A DNA stretch of 64,000 nucleotides, from NCBI GenBank assembly GCA_964531455.1, contig CAZHFZ010000017.1:1-64000 (forward strand). The letters run 5' to 3'. Under the pieces are notes generated by a model that was not told the DNA's origin, made no database searches, and saw only the letters and a list, made by a program, of their open reading frames with translations. The translations under genes and the position numbers were made by a program. This stretch comes from Ga0077527 sp964531455. Lineage in GTDB: Bacteria > Pseudomonadota > Gammaproteobacteria > Burkholderiales > SG8-41. Shown here in pieces: positions 42,010 to 51,315 of this stretch (positions are counted from its first letter, which is position 1; the number at the start of each line of letters is the position of its first letter).

Positions 42010-42975
42010 ATGCGCATCATCACCAGCATTTTTGCCGTTGTTGTTACGGCTGCAACCTGCGCCGCTTCGGCACAGGGCTACCCGGCCAAACCAATCCGGC
42101 TGATCGTGCCTTCCACACCGGGAGGCAGCGTTGACACACTGGCACGCACGGTCGGACCGCGTCTGGCCGAGAAGTGGGGGCAACAGGTCATCGTCGACAA
42201 CCGCTCGGGCGCAGGCGGCGCAATTGCGGGCGAGCTGGTGGCGAAATCGCCCCCGGACGGCTACACGCTGCTGGTGGGCACCGTCGCTTCGCTGGCCACC
42301 AATGTCAGCCTGCAGAAAAAACTGCCCTACGACCCGGCAAAGGACTTTGCTCCGGTCACACTGCTTGCGACGCAGAACCTGATGCTGCTCGTTCACCCGT
42401 CATTGCCGGTGAAAAGCGTAAAAGATCTGACCGCGCTGGCAAAGAAAAGGCCGGGCAGCCTGAGCTTCTCTTCAGCAGGCAACGGGACCGGCGGACACCT
42501 TTCCGGCGAACTCTACAAGATGCTCGCCGGGGTCGATCTGCTGCACGTGCCGTACAAGGGCGTTGCACCGGCGATGATTGACGTCGTCAGCGGCCAGGTG
42601 ACCATGACCTTCGCCAGCATTCTCAGTGGCGCACAGCAGGTCAGGACCGGCCGCCTGCGTGCGCTGGCAGTGACCGGAGCACGCCGGTCCCCCGCCGTTT
42701 CGGATCTTCCGACAATGATGGAAGCCGGCGTCGCCAACTACGAATCGGCCACCTGGTACGGCATCGTCGCGCCGGCCGGCACGCCAGCCGACATCATCAA
42801 CCGCCTTAACGGGGAAATCACCTCGATACTCAAGGGACAGGAGATGAACGACCGGCTGACCAAGGAAGGCGCTGATCCGGTAGGCAACACGCCGGCCGAG
42901 TTTGCGCGCCACATCCAGACCGAAATCGAAAAGTGGCGGAAAGTGATCAGGGCTGCCGGGATTAAACCAAGCTGA
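42010..42975 (+). CDS. Bug/TctC-family periplasmic solute receptor
   Basis: The 321-residue protein has a signal peptide ending near AASAQGYPAK and the family signatures IRLIVPSTPGGSVDTLARTV, DNRSGAGGAIAGELVAKS, HVPYKGVAPAMIDVVSGQV and EIEKWRKVIRAAGIKPS. It lies 44 bp downstream of the second lyase gene on the same strand. The receptor probably binds the acid handled by the lyases and the aconitase-type dehydratase. The last 14 bases overlap the convergent GGDEF gene. Ligand unknown; membrane partners absent. Confidence 0.92.
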   Translation: MRIITSIFAVVVTAATCAASAQGYPAKPIRLIVPSTPGGSVDTLARTVGPRLAEKWGQQVIVDNRSGAGGAIAGELVAKSPPDGYTLLVGTVASLATNVSLQKKLPYDPAKDFAPVTLLATQNLMLLVHPSLPVKSVKDLTALAKKRPGSLSFSSAGNGTGGHLSGELYKMLAGVDLLHVPYKGVAPAMIDVVSGQVTMTFASILSGAQQVRTGRLRALAVTGARRSPAVSDLPTMMEAGVANYESATWYGIVAPAGTPADIINRLNGEITSILKGQEMNDRLTKEGADPVGNTPAEFARHIQTEIEKWRKVIRAAGIKPS

Positions 42976-44710
42976 GTTCGGCGACCGCCCTCTGCGGCGT
43001 GACATCGCCATAGAAGCAGAAGGTGTTCTTGCCCTTCTGCTTGGCGAGGTACATTGCCGTGTCCGCCTGCTTGATCAGGTCTTCGCAGTTCAGGCCCAGA
43101 CCATCGTAAATCGCAATGCCTACGCTTGAAGTCACCCGCGCGGTAATGTCACCGAATACATAGGGCGCGGCGATCGCTGCCAGGATGCGCTCGGCGACCA
43201 GCCCGGCGCTACCGGGATGATCCAGATTGGTAAGCAGCACCGTGAATTCATCACCGCCCAGGCGCGCGATGTTGGGTCCGTTTTCCCGTCCGCCACGTGC
43301 AACTTCGTCCTCCAGACGAAGCGCGGAGCGAATGCGCACGCTGACTTCCTTGAGCAGCTTGTCACCGATCTCGTGCCCCAGGTTGTCATTGACCGCTTTG
43401 AAGCCGTCGAGATCCAGAAACATCAGTGCAAGCAATTCCTTGTTGCGGGCGACCCGGGCCAGGGTCTTGCGCATCTGCTGCACGAAATACTCGCGCCGGG
43501 CCAGACCGGTCAGCCCGTCGAACTGGGCGAGCTGCTGCACCTCGATTTCGGCGAGTTTGCGCTCGGTGAAATCCTGCACATTGACCACGATGCCATCAAT
43601 ACCCGTATGGTCACGCAGATTTGTTGCAGTCGCCATGAAATAGCGGCTGCCAAGCGCCTCGTGTACGGCTTTGAACTCCACGCGTCGCGGTACGCCCGGT
43701 GCAGCAATGGCGCTCACCAACCAGCTTGCAACAGCGCCCCGTGAATCCTCACTGGCATAATCAGTCAGCGCCATGCCCACCAAGCGGTCTTCCGGGATTC
43801 CCAGTACGCGTGAATTGGCCGGGGCGGAATAGATGATCCGCAGATCCTCGCCAAGTAGCATCACGGCATCCGACAAATTCTCGATCAGTGCCCGGTGGAA
43901 CTCTTCACTGAGTGCCAGTTGCCGTCGTGTGTTGTGCAGCTTTTCCTCGTCAAGGCGCCGTTGTGCGTCTTGTGCACGGATTACCCGGTCCGCGTGACGG
44001 ACAATGAAAAACAACGCAAGGTAGAGGCCGATCAGTACTGCGGTGACCTGCAACGCCACCGCGGCACGGGTTTTGCGAATCTGCATGAGCATCGGCGTGG
44101 TGTCGCTGTAGATCTCGAACACCGCCTCCACAGTGCCGCGAGCATCCCTCGACTGGATGGGAATGTACGACGCAACCAGATCGACATTTCCCACAACCTG
44201 CTCGAAAGAGCTGAATTCATTGCGGTGGGTCAGTTCACTCGCCGGCTGGCCATCACGGGCCGCCTGAAATCCTGCGTTGCCTGATTTGTCTTCACCGATC
44301 TGCCTGGGATCAGTGGAAAACACGGTACGGCCGGCCATATCGTAAATCTTGAGCTTCAGCACCTGGGTGCCGGAAAATTCACGCTGGAACAAGGCCTGCA
44401 GCCGGGCGACTTCAGGATGCTGGCGCAAAGCCTCGGCGTCCAGTCCGCCCGCCGTTTTGAACAATCCTGAAAATTCTTCCCAGTGGCCGCTGGCCACCGA
44501 GCGCGTCAGCAAGCCGTGGTGTTCTTCCTGGGCATAAACGAGGTCCTGAACGGCCAGACGGTGCTGCAGGCCCGTCAGCAGACCGGTTGCGATCAGGATA
44601 ACGATAAAGCTGGCTGCCGAAAAATAGCGCAACAATCTGAATGCAGGCAGGGCAGCCGCTGAATCCGGCAACGCAGATGTACCGATGGCCCCTTCGCGAA
44701 CCGATTTCAT
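42962..44710 (-). CDS. Membrane diguanylate cyclase with periplasmic sensor and PAS domain
   Basis: The 582-residue protein is taken from MKSVREGAIG, after GGGAAAAGC. A first membrane segment (about 26-48) and a second (about 215-237) bound a periplasmic sensor of about 165 residues. A PAS domain (about 285-405, with LGEDLRIIYSAPANSRVLG) leads into the GGDEF domain (about 415-575): DGLTGLARREYF, LFLDLDGFKAVNDNLGHE and RLGGDEFTVLL. The intact GGDEF predicts c-di-GMP synthesis. The RxxD inhibitory site normally five residues before GGDEF is absent, and a short GGRENGP insert lies there, so product inhibition at that site is not expected. There is no EAL domain. Confidence 0.9.
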   Translation of the reverse strand: MKSVREGAIGTSALPDSAAALPAFRLLRYFSAASFIVILIATGLLTGLQHRLAVQDLVYAQEEHHGLLTRSVASGHWEEFSGLFKTAGGLDAEALRQHPEVARLQALFQREFSGTQVLKLKIYDMAGRTVFSTDPRQIGEDKSGNAGFQAARDGQPASELTHRNEFSSFEQVVGNVDLVASYIPIQSRDARGTVEAVFEIYSDTTPMLMQIRKTRAAVALQVTAVLIGLYLALFFIVRHADRVIRAQDAQRRLDEEKLHNTRRQLALSEEFHRALIENLSDAVMLLGEDLRIIYSAPANSRVLGIPEDRLVGMALTDYASEDSRGAVASWLVSAIAAPGVPRRVEFKAVHEALGSRYFMATATNLRDHTGIDGIVVNVQDFTERKLAEIEVQQLAQFDGLTGLARREYFVQQMRKTLARVARNKELLALMFLDLDGFKAVNDNLGHEIGDKLLKEVSVRIRSALRLEDEVARGGRENGPNIARLGGDEFTVLLTNLDHPGSAGLVAERILAAIAAPYVFGDITARVTSSVGIAIYDGLGLNCEDLIKQADTAMYLAKQKGKNTFCFYGDVTPQRAVAELSLV

Positions 44711-44798
44711 AAGCTTTTCCCGACCGATGACGCCGTCAATAACTCTTCCAGACTGTGTTTCGGCCAGCCCGGGACAAACTTGAGCCTTTTTACCGGCC

Positions 44799-45575
44799 CT
44801 ACCAGGCCACTGCGCCGCCATCCACCGGAATGATCGCGCCGGTCATGAAATTGGATGCCCCCGACGACAGGAGTACGGCAATGCCCTTGAGGTCATCAGG
44901 ACCGCCGGTGCGCTTCAGCGGAATTTCGCGCTCGACGTTGTCCTTGTTTTTCACGTACATCTTTTCATTGATCGGGGTGACAAAAAATCCCGGGCAGATG
45001 CAGTTGACCTGGATATTGTGCTGCGCCCACTTCACCGCGAGATCACGTGTGAAATTGACCAGCGCACCCTTGCTCGAACCGTAGGCAATCGAGTTGTAGG
45101 CGGCGGGATTGCGGCCGACGAGACCGGCAATCGACGCGATGTTGACGATCTTGCCGCGCTTCTGTTTGATGAACTCGCGGCCGAACACCTGCGCACACAG
45201 GAAAGGCGCGGTGATGTTGAGGTCGAACACCTGCTGCCAGCGGTCCAGCGGGGTATCTTCAGGCGGCGCCACCCAGGCGCGGCCGGCATTGTTGACCAGA
45301 ATATCGACGCGGCCGAATTTTTTCAGCACGGCATCCTTCAGCGCTTCGACCTGATCAGCCTTGGTGACATCGCAGCCGACCGCCAGACCCTGCACGCCGA
45401 TTTTTTCGATTTCAGCAATGGCCTGCTCGCACACATCGAGACGCCGCGAGCAGATCACGATGTTGGCGCCAGCCTCGGCCAGGCCTTTCGCCATCTGCAA
45501 ACCGATACCGGTAGCGCCGCCAGTGACGATGGCCACCTGGCCGGACAGATCAAACAGGCTTTTTACGTTGGCCAT
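44799..45575 (-). CDS. SDR-family oxidoreductase
   Basis: The 258-residue protein starts at MANVKSLFDLSG after GGAGA. It is a classical short-chain dehydrogenase: TGGATGIGLQMAKGLAEAG (cofactor motif), NNAGRAW, the Ser of NIASIAGLVG and the Tyr-Lys pair in AYGSSKGALVNFTRDLA. It should oxidise or reduce a hydroxyl or keto group with NAD(P)H. It lies 29 bp after the acyl-CoA dehydrogenase gene. With the ADP-forming acyl-CoA synthetase upstream, a beta-oxidation-like pathway for an organic acid is plausible. Confidence 0.88.
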   Translation of the reverse strand: MANVKSLFDLSGQVAIVTGGATGIGLQMAKGLAEAGANIVICSRRLDVCEQAIAEIEKIGVQGLAVGCDVTKADQVEALKDAVLKKFGRVDILVNNAGRAWVAPPEDTPLDRWQQVFDLNITAPFLCAQVFGREFIKQKRGKIVNIASIAGLVGRNPAAYNSIAYGSSKGALVNFTRDLAVKWAQHNIQVNCICPGFFVTPINEKMYVKNKDNVEREIPLKRTGGPDDLKGIAVLLSSGASNFMTGAIIPVDGGAVAW

Positions 45576-45585
45576 CAATATCTCC

Positions 45586-45597
45586 TTGTTTTTATTA
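45586..45597 (-). promoter_or_regulatory. AT-rich intercistronic motif, copy E
   Basis: On the minus strand TAATAAAAACAA lies between the acyl-CoA dehydrogenase stop and the GGAG of the SDR gene. It shares the core of the copies at 8171-8190 and 37874-37895 but lacks the ATWACTT tail, being followed by the ribosome site. Confidence 0.35.
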
Positions 45598-45604
45598 CTT
45601 TATT

Positions 45605-46741
45605 TCAGTCTTTGAGCAGCAAGCCGGCGATGATGTTGCGCTGGATCTCCGACGTACCTTCGTAGATGCGCACAATACGCGCGTCGCGGAAGGTCGTTTC
45701 GATACCGACCTCGCGCATATAACCCATGCCGCCGTGAATCTGCACTGCGGCATCAACCACACGACCCAGTGCTTCGGTGGAAAACACCTTGGCGGTCGAG
45801 GCCTCCATCGTGCCGCGTTCCCCGCGCATCAGGGTGTCGATCGCACGGTAGGTCAGGCCACGTGCCGCATCGCGCGCCACGGCCATATCGGCGAGCATCC
45901 ATTGCAGGCCCTGATGATCGGCCAGCCGTTTGCCGCCCTGGGTCCGCGTTTTCATGTACTCGGCTGTTTGTTCGATCAGCTTGTCCATCATGCCGCAGCA
46001 GCGTGCCGACACCGTGACTCGTCCAGCAGTCAGGGTCTTCATCGCCTGCACATAACCCATGCCTTCGGCACCGAGCAGATTTTCTGCGGGCACTTCGCAA
46101 TCGTTGAAGGACAGCGGCGCCGTGGTGCAGCCGTGCATGCCCATTTTCAGTTCGTTCTTGCCGACGCTGAAGCCCGGGCTGTCGCGTTCGATGACAAATG
46201 CCGAAATACCCTTGATGCCCTTGGACTTGTCAGTGATCGCCATCACCGTGAACACATGGGCAGGACCGGCGTTGGTGATGTAAATCTTTTCGCCGTTCAA
46301 TACATAACGGTCGCCCTTCTTCACCGCCATCGTACGCATCGACGCCGGCTCGGAACCGGCTTGCGGTTCGGTCAACGCAAAAGCGCCGACCCATTCACCG
46401 CTGGCCATCTTCGGCAAAAACTTCTGCTTTTGCGCGGCATTGCCCAGCGCAGTGATGCCGGTGGTGCTGATGCCGGTGTGGTTGCCGATCAGCGTGGCGA
46501 AACCGTAGTTGGTGCGCCCCATGACTTCCTCGATCGCACACTTGCCGGCGAGATCAAGGCCGCTGCCGCCGTATTCCTCGGTGATGGTCAGTCCGAACAG
46601 GCCCATCCCGCGGGCCAGTTGCATCAGGTCATCGGGTATCGCGTCGTTTTCCTCGATCCAGCGCGAACGCGGATCGACCTGCTCACGCACAAACTTGGCA
46701 ACCTCATCGCACAGCTGACGCACTTCAACGGAAACAGTCAT
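45605..46741 (-). CDS. Acyl-CoA dehydrogenase
   Basis: The 378-residue flavoenzyme has the standard layout: an N-terminal helical domain, a middle beta domain (FALTEPQAGSEPASMRT, YVLNGEKIYITNAGPA), and a C-terminal helical domain (RDAARGLTYRAIDTLMRGER). The segment RIYEGTSEIQRNIIAGLLL carries the Glu that acts as catalytic base in short- and medium-chain types. It introduces an alpha-beta double bond into an acyl-CoA using FAD. It lies downstream of an ADP-forming acyl-CoA synthetase gene across a hairpin repeat, and upstream of an SDR. Confidence 0.93.
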   Translation of the reverse strand: MTVSVEVRQLCDEVAKFVREQVDPRSRWIEENDAIPDDLMQLARGMGLFGLTITEEYGGSGLDLAGKCAIEEVMGRTNYGFATLIGNHTGISTTGITALGNAAQKQKFLPKMASGEWVGAFALTEPQAGSEPASMRTMAVKKGDRYVLNGEKIYITNAGPAHVFTVMAITDKSKGIKGISAFVIERDSPGFSVGKNELKMGMHGCTTAPLSFNDCEVPAENLLGAEGMGYVQAMKTLTAGRVTVSARCCGMMDKLIEQTAEYMKTRTQGGKRLADHQGLQWMLADMAVARDAARGLTYRAIDTLMRGERGTMEASTAKVFSTEALGRVVDAAVQIHGGMGYMREVGIETTFRDARIVRIYEGTSEIQRNIIAGLLLKD

Positions 46742-46772
46742 TAAAATTCCTTCAAAACCAAACCTTAAAAGC

Positions 46773-46882
46773 AGCCACAGAGGGCACAGAGAAAATCAAA
46801 ACCTGTTCACATCACAACGCGAAGGTTGCGTAACTTGTTCTCTTATTGATTTTTCTTGCCGTTCTCTGTGCCCTCTGTGGCT
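46773..46882. repeat. Long hairpin element, family 1, copy 2
   Basis: The 19-bp arms (46773-46791 and 46864-46882) are identical to those of the element at 24959-25047, with a longer, unrelated 72-bp loop. It lies between the acyl-CoA synthetase and acyl-CoA dehydrogenase genes on one strand. Confidence 0.85.
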
Positions 46883-46896
46883 AACGCCTCTGGCTT

Positions 46897-49020
46897 TCAG
46901 CCCTTCATCCGGATCAACGCATCCGCAGCCTTGACGCCTTTACCTTTGGGCATGACGATCAGCGGATTGATATCCAGCTCGGCCACCGAGTCTTTGAGGT
47001 CGACGGCCAGCGCCGACAGTTTGACCAGCGTGTCGACCAGCGCATCAATATCAGCCGGCGGTTTGCCGCGGGCACCAGCCAGCACCGGGTAACCCTTGAT
47101 CTCTTCAACCATTTCACGCGCCATCGCCGGCGTGATCGGTGCCAGACGGAACGAGACGTCCTTCAGCACTTCAGCAAAAATACCGCCAAGGCCGAACATC
47201 ACCGCCGGTCCGAACAACGCATCATTGGTAACTCCGATAATGGCCTCGATACCGCCGCCGACCATCTCCTGCACCAGCACGCCTTCAATGCGTGCATCGG
47301 CCTTGTAGGCCTTCGAGTTTTTCAGGATTTCATCGTAGGCCGCGGCAACACCGGCGGCATCCGCGACGCCAAGACGCACGGCTTTCGCTTCAGTCTTGTG
47401 GGAGATATCCGGCGACTGCACTTTCATCGCTACCGGAAAACCGATTTTCTGCGCAGCGGCGACGGCGGCATCGCGGCTGGTCGCCAGTTGTTCCTGCGTC
47501 ACCGAAATACCGTACTCGGCCAACACCTGCTTGGCGGCATATTCGGCGACATCGCCGGTTTTGCCTTTCAGCATCGCATGGGCAGCCGGTTTATTGATCA
47601 CCGGGGCCTTGTCGTTCTTCTGGGCGGCGTTGCGGCGCTTGGCTTCGGCGTACCAGGACACTGCCGCCAGCGCGCGTCCGCAACGGACAGGCGACTTGTA
47701 ATGGGGGATGCGCGCTGCGTCGAGCACCGCGTAGGCCTCGGGGGCGACGGCGTCGCGCGCGCTCCACGAAATGAAAATCGGCTTGTCGGTTTTTGCGGCG
47801 ACGGCAACGATCTCGTTCGCCACGTTCAGCGCGATTTCGCCCTGCAACGAGGCGTTGATCATCGCAATGCAGTCAACGCCCGGATCATCGTTGATCGCCT
47901 GCAGCGTGCGGTTGATGAGGGTGAGGTCGTTGAAGATCGCGGCGGTCACGTCCACCGGATTGCCGACTGAACCGAAGGACGGCACAAACTCTTTCAGCTT
48001 GGCCACGGTGTCCGGCGCCAGTTGCGCCATCTGCATGCCGCCGGCGACCACTTCGTCGGTCATCAGGATGCCCGCGCCGCCGGAAATGGTGATGATGGCG
48101 ACACGGTTGCCCCGCGGCAGACGGTTGCTGCGCAGTGCATGACCGTAGTCAACAAGGTCCTGAATGTCATCGACCTGGATGATGCCCTTCTGCCTGAAAG
48201 CCGCCTTGTACAGCGCCATCGCGCCGCCGAGGTTGGCCGTGTGCGAAGCGGCAGCCTTCTGCCCCTGCTCGGTATTGCCGACCTTCCACATCAGGATCGG
48301 CTTGCCGGCCGCCAGCGCCTTGTCGCCGACATCGAGAATGCGCCGCGCGTCCTTCACGCCTTCAATATAGGCACCGATGATGTCGGTCTTCGGATCGCGA
48401 ATGAAATAGTCGATGAAATCCAGCGTCGATACGCCGATCTCGTTGCCGGTGGTGACCATCTGGCGGAACGGCAGGCCGCCGTCGAGCGACGACAGATTCA
48501 TCACCGAAAAGCCGAAACCGCCGGACTGCGACACCATGCTCACGGTGCCGGCGGTGTAATCCGCATTGAATACCGAACCGAAACCGGCATACACGGCATC
48601 CGGCGGGCTGATCATGCCCTGACAGTTGGGACCGATGACACCGATGTTGTATTCCTTCGCGATGTCGGCAAGCTTCTGCTGCATCGCCACGCCCTGGCCA
48701 CCGGTCTCCGAGAATCCCGAACTGAAGATGATGACGTAGGGAATGCCCTTCTTGCCGCAGGCCGTCAGCATGTCGGCCACGCGAGTGGCATTGACCAGGA
48801 TCAGCCCCAGCTCCGGTGTCTCCGGCAGCGACTCGATCGACGGCCAGCACTTCACGCCGGAAATGTCCTGGTACTTCGGATTGATCGGATACAGCTTGCC
48901 CTTGTAGCCGTGGCTCAGCAGATGTTTCAGCGGCTGGCCGCTGATGGTGATGAGGTCCTGCGAAGCGCCGATGATGGCAATGGATTTGGGGCTGAAAAAA
49001 CGTTCGATGTCAGTACGCAT
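46897..49020 (-). CDS. ADP-forming acetate/acyl-CoA synthetase (acyl-CoA synthetase, NDP-forming)
   Basis: The 707-residue protein is taken from MRTDIERFFSPKSIAIIGAS, the conserved opening; the frame extends 24 more codons upstream without family likeness. A CoA-binding Rossmann domain comes first (IIGASQDLITISGQ), then succinyl-CoA-synthetase-like flavodoxin domains (VSMVSQSGGFGFSVMNL) with the phosphorylated His in KAAASHTANLGGA, and a C-terminal ATP-grasp domain (FPVAMKVQSPDISHKTEAKA, GIEAIIGVTNDALFGP). There is no acetyltransferase domain. It should activate an organic acid to its CoA ester, or run the reverse reaction. It begins the acyl-CoA dehydrogenase/SDR operon. Confidence 0.9.
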   Translation of the reverse strand: MRTDIERFFSPKSIAIIGASQDLITISGQPLKHLLSHGYKGKLYPINPKYQDISGVKCWPSIESLPETPELGLILVNATRVADMLTACGKKGIPYVIIFSSGFSETGGQGVAMQQKLADIAKEYNIGVIGPNCQGMISPPDAVYAGFGSVFNADYTAGTVSMVSQSGGFGFSVMNLSSLDGGLPFRQMVTTGNEIGVSTLDFIDYFIRDPKTDIIGAYIEGVKDARRILDVGDKALAAGKPILMWKVGNTEQGQKAAASHTANLGGAMALYKAAFRQKGIIQVDDIQDLVDYGHALRSNRLPRGNRVAIITISGGAGILMTDEVVAGGMQMAQLAPDTVAKLKEFVPSFGSVGNPVDVTAAIFNDLTLINRTLQAINDDPGVDCIAMINASLQGEIALNVANEIVAVAAKTDKPIFISWSARDAVAPEAYAVLDAARIPHYKSPVRCGRALAAVSWYAEAKRRNAAQKNDKAPVINKPAAHAMLKGKTGDVAEYAAKQVLAEYGISVTQEQLATSRDAAVAAAQKIGFPVAMKVQSPDISHKTEAKAVRLGVADAAGVAAAYDEILKNSKAYKADARIEGVLVQEMVGGGIEAIIGVTNDALFGPAVMFGLGGIFAEVLKDVSFRLAPITPAMAREMVEEIKGYPVLAGARGKPPADIDALVDTLVKLSALAVDLKDSVAELDINPLIVMPKGKGVKAADALIRMKG

Positions 49021-49127
49021 GAAGTATTTGGAGTCGTCGGCTGTCTCTGGGAAGGCGCGATTATACGCTGCGGTCCTCGCGGGAAAGCGCATGCTAAGAT
49101 GAACTTGACCCGTTCTAAGACCATATT

Positions 49128-50369
49128 ATGAGCACCACTGCAACCAGCGCTTTGCCCTCACGCCCCTTCCGCGATGTCTGGCTGATTTCCGCCGGCCACG
49201 GCCTCACGCACTGGTATCCGGCAACGTTTTATATCCTGCTGCCGCTGATCGGCAAAGAGCTCGGACTCTCCTATACGCAGATCGGTCTGCTGATGAGCAT
49301 GCAGCATATCGCCGGCGCCATTTCCAACCTCCCCGGCGGCATGGTGGTCGACGCCATCGGCAAGAAGGGCTACCTGATGGCCGCCTCGTTGTTCTGGGTC
49401 GGCTTTCCGTACGCGCTGATGAGCCTGACTCACAGCATGTGGATGCTGGTGGTTTGCGTGATGCTGGTCGGCATCGGTAACAACCTGTGGCACCCCGCGG
49501 CGATTCCGACACTGGCCCACCAGTATCCGCAACGCAAGGGACTGGTGCTGTCCTTCCACGGCATGGGCGGCAATGTCGGCGAAGCCATCGCGCCATTGGC
49601 TGCAGGCGCACTGCTCGCATGGTTCAGCTGGCGCGAAGTGGTTGTCATCAACATTGTGCCGGGGCTGGTGATGGCGGTGCTGATCGTGGTGATGGTGGGC
49701 GCACTCAACACCACTCGCGCGCAAGACAATGATGACGTCAATGGCGGCGGCGACAAGTCCTGGAGCATGCGCCAGTATCTGGTCGACCTGATGAGTCTGA
49801 TCCGCAACCGCGCACTGATGCTGATCTGCGTCAGCGCCGGATTCCGCACGCTGACCCAGACCGGGCTGCTGGTGTTTCTCCCGGTCTATCTCGCTTACGA
49901 ACAGGGTTACTCGCCGATTGCAGTTGGCTTGTGCATGACCGTGTTGCAGGTCGCAGGCCTGATCGCCGGGCCGATTGCCGGTCACCTCTCGGACAAGATC
50001 GGCCGCCAGAAGGTCGTGCTGTCGAGCATGCTGCTCACCGGCGTCACCATCATCGGCATGGTGTTCGCCGGCCAATCGCTGGCGTTCATCGTCTTCGTCG
50101 CGCTGGTCGGATTCTTCCTTTATGCGATGCGCCCGGTGATGCAGGCCTGGGCCGTTGAAAATACGCCCAAGCGCCTCGCCGGTACCGGAGTCGGCCTGCA
50201 GTTCACCATCCTGTCCATTGGCGGCAGCATCGGGCCGGCGATATTCGGCGTCGTCGCCGATACCTGGGATGTCTATATGGCGTTCTACTTCCTCGCCGGC
50301 ACCATCATCGCGGCCAACCTGCTGGTCTTTTTCGTTCCGCGCAACAGCACGCACGCCTCAGCGGCGTAA
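49128..50369 (+). CDS. Major facilitator superfamily transporter (fosmidomycin-resistance-like)
   Basis: The 413-residue protein has about 12 hydrophobic helices. GHGLTHWYPATFYILLPLIG at the N-terminus, LSYTQIGLLMS and the DAIGKKG loop 2-3 motif resemble the Fsr/tetracycline-type MFS group. HLSDKIGRQKVV is the second-half loop motif. It is divergent from the acyl-CoA synthetase gene. Its stop codon overlaps the start of a leaderless Bug protein by one base (TAATG), so the two are translationally coupled. It is probably a carrier for an organic acid or drug; substrate unknown. Confidence 0.87.
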   Translation: MSTTATSALPSRPFRDVWLISAGHGLTHWYPATFYILLPLIGKELGLSYTQIGLLMSMQHIAGAISNLPGGMVVDAIGKKGYLMAASLFWVGFPYALMSLTHSMWMLVVCVMLVGIGNNLWHPAAIPTLAHQYPQRKGLVLSFHGMGGNVGEAIAPLAAGALLAWFSWREVVVINIVPGLVMAVLIVVMVGALNTTRAQDNDDVNGGGDKSWSMRQYLVDLMSLIRNRALMLICVSAGFRTLTQTGLLVFLPVYLAYEQGYSPIAVGLCMTVLQVAGLIAGPIAGHLSDKIGRQKVVLSSMLLTGVTIIGMVFAGQSLAFIVFVALVGFFLYAMRPVMQAWAVENTPKRLAGTGVGLQFTILSIGGSIGPAIFGVVADTWDVYMAFYFLAGTIIAANLLVFFVPRNSTHASAA

Positions 50370-51286
50370 TGCCGGTGTGGCAACCTGAACGCGACATCGA
50401 ACTGATCGCCGGCACACCGGCCGGCGGTGGCCAGGACCGTCCGGCCCGGGCGCTGATCGCCCGGCTCGAGGCTGGCCATCTTGTCGGACAGGCCATCAAG
50501 CTGACCAACATACCCGGCAAGGGCGGCGGCAACGGTTGGGATTACCTGCGCACACAACCCGGCAATCCGCATGTGCTGGCCATCAACTCACCAACGATCA
50601 TCACCAACCGTCATCTCGGCGTCAGCGATTTCGATCATGGTGCACTGACACCGCTGGCGAATCTCTACACGGAATACATCGCATTTGTTGTGCGCGCCGA
50701 TTCGCCGATCCGCAACGGCCATGACTTCATGCGGCGCATCGCCGCCGACACGGCGGGTTGCCGCATCGCGCTGGCCACCGCACTCGGCAACACCAATCAC
50801 ATGGCGCTGGCGCAAGTCACCCGTCACGCCGGCGGCAGCATTGAAGCGCTGCCCATCAACGTCTTTGATTCCGCGCTTTACGCCGTCGATGACGTGATTG
50901 CGCAACGCGCCGAAGTGGCTGCGATCACTGCGGTCAGTGCCGCGCAGGCTTTGGCCGACGGCCGTTTGCGCGCGATTGCGGTCTCTTCACCGCAACGCCT
51001 GTCGGGCCCTTATGCCGATACGCCGACCTGGAAGGAACTCGGAGTGGATTGCATCATCGGCACGTGGCGTGGCGTCATTGGCGCCGCAGACATTACACCG
51101 GCGCAAATCCAGTACTGGCGGCAGGTGCTGCGCAGCGCAACGGCGGCACCGGAATGGGCGGCCGTACTTGCAGAACAATACTGGGGCGATACCTGGCTGG
51201 ACGGTGACCCGCTCAACCGCTTTCTCGACCAGGAACGTTTAGCGCTGGGCGCGCAGTTGCAAGGACTCGGGCTGGTGGCGCATTAA
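50369..51286 (+). CDS. Leaderless Bug/TctC-like solute-binding-fold protein
   Basis: The 305-residue protein starts in the overlap with the MFS gene. It begins directly with MPVWQPERDIELIAGTPAGG, where a Bug receptor would have a 20-30-residue leader. The fold features remain: GTPAGGGQDRPARALIARLE, IPGKGGGNGWDYLRTQPGN, FVVRADSPI, GNTNHMALAQVTRHAGGS and TWRGVIGAADI. The usual AxWxKVI C-terminal tail is divergent. It should be cytosolic. Coupling to an MFS carrier in place of the classical receptor role suggests an intracellular ligand-binding or enzymatic function. Unproven. Confidence 0.78.
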   Translation: MPVWQPERDIELIAGTPAGGGQDRPARALIARLEAGHLVGQAIKLTNIPGKGGGNGWDYLRTQPGNPHVLAINSPTIITNRHLGVSDFDHGALTPLANLYTEYIAFVVRADSPIRNGHDFMRRIAADTAGCRIALATALGNTNHMALAQVTRHAGGSIEALPINVFDSALYAVDDVIAQRAEVAAITAVSAAQALADGRLRAIAVSSPQRLSGPYADTPTWKELGVDCIIGTWRGVIGAADITPAQIQYWRQVLRSATAAPEWAAVLAEQYWGDTWLDGDPLNRFLDQERLALGAQLQGLGLVAH

Positions 51287-51315
51287 GCCCTTGCACTCCG
51301 TACGCGAAAGTTCAT

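Noticed and set aside
49158..50354. Long open frame (398 codons) antisense to the MFS gene
   Set aside because: It is a shadow of the plus-strand gene: composition is rich in His, Arg, Asp and Gln as expected of antisense GC-rich sequence, with no recognisable domain or ribosome site.
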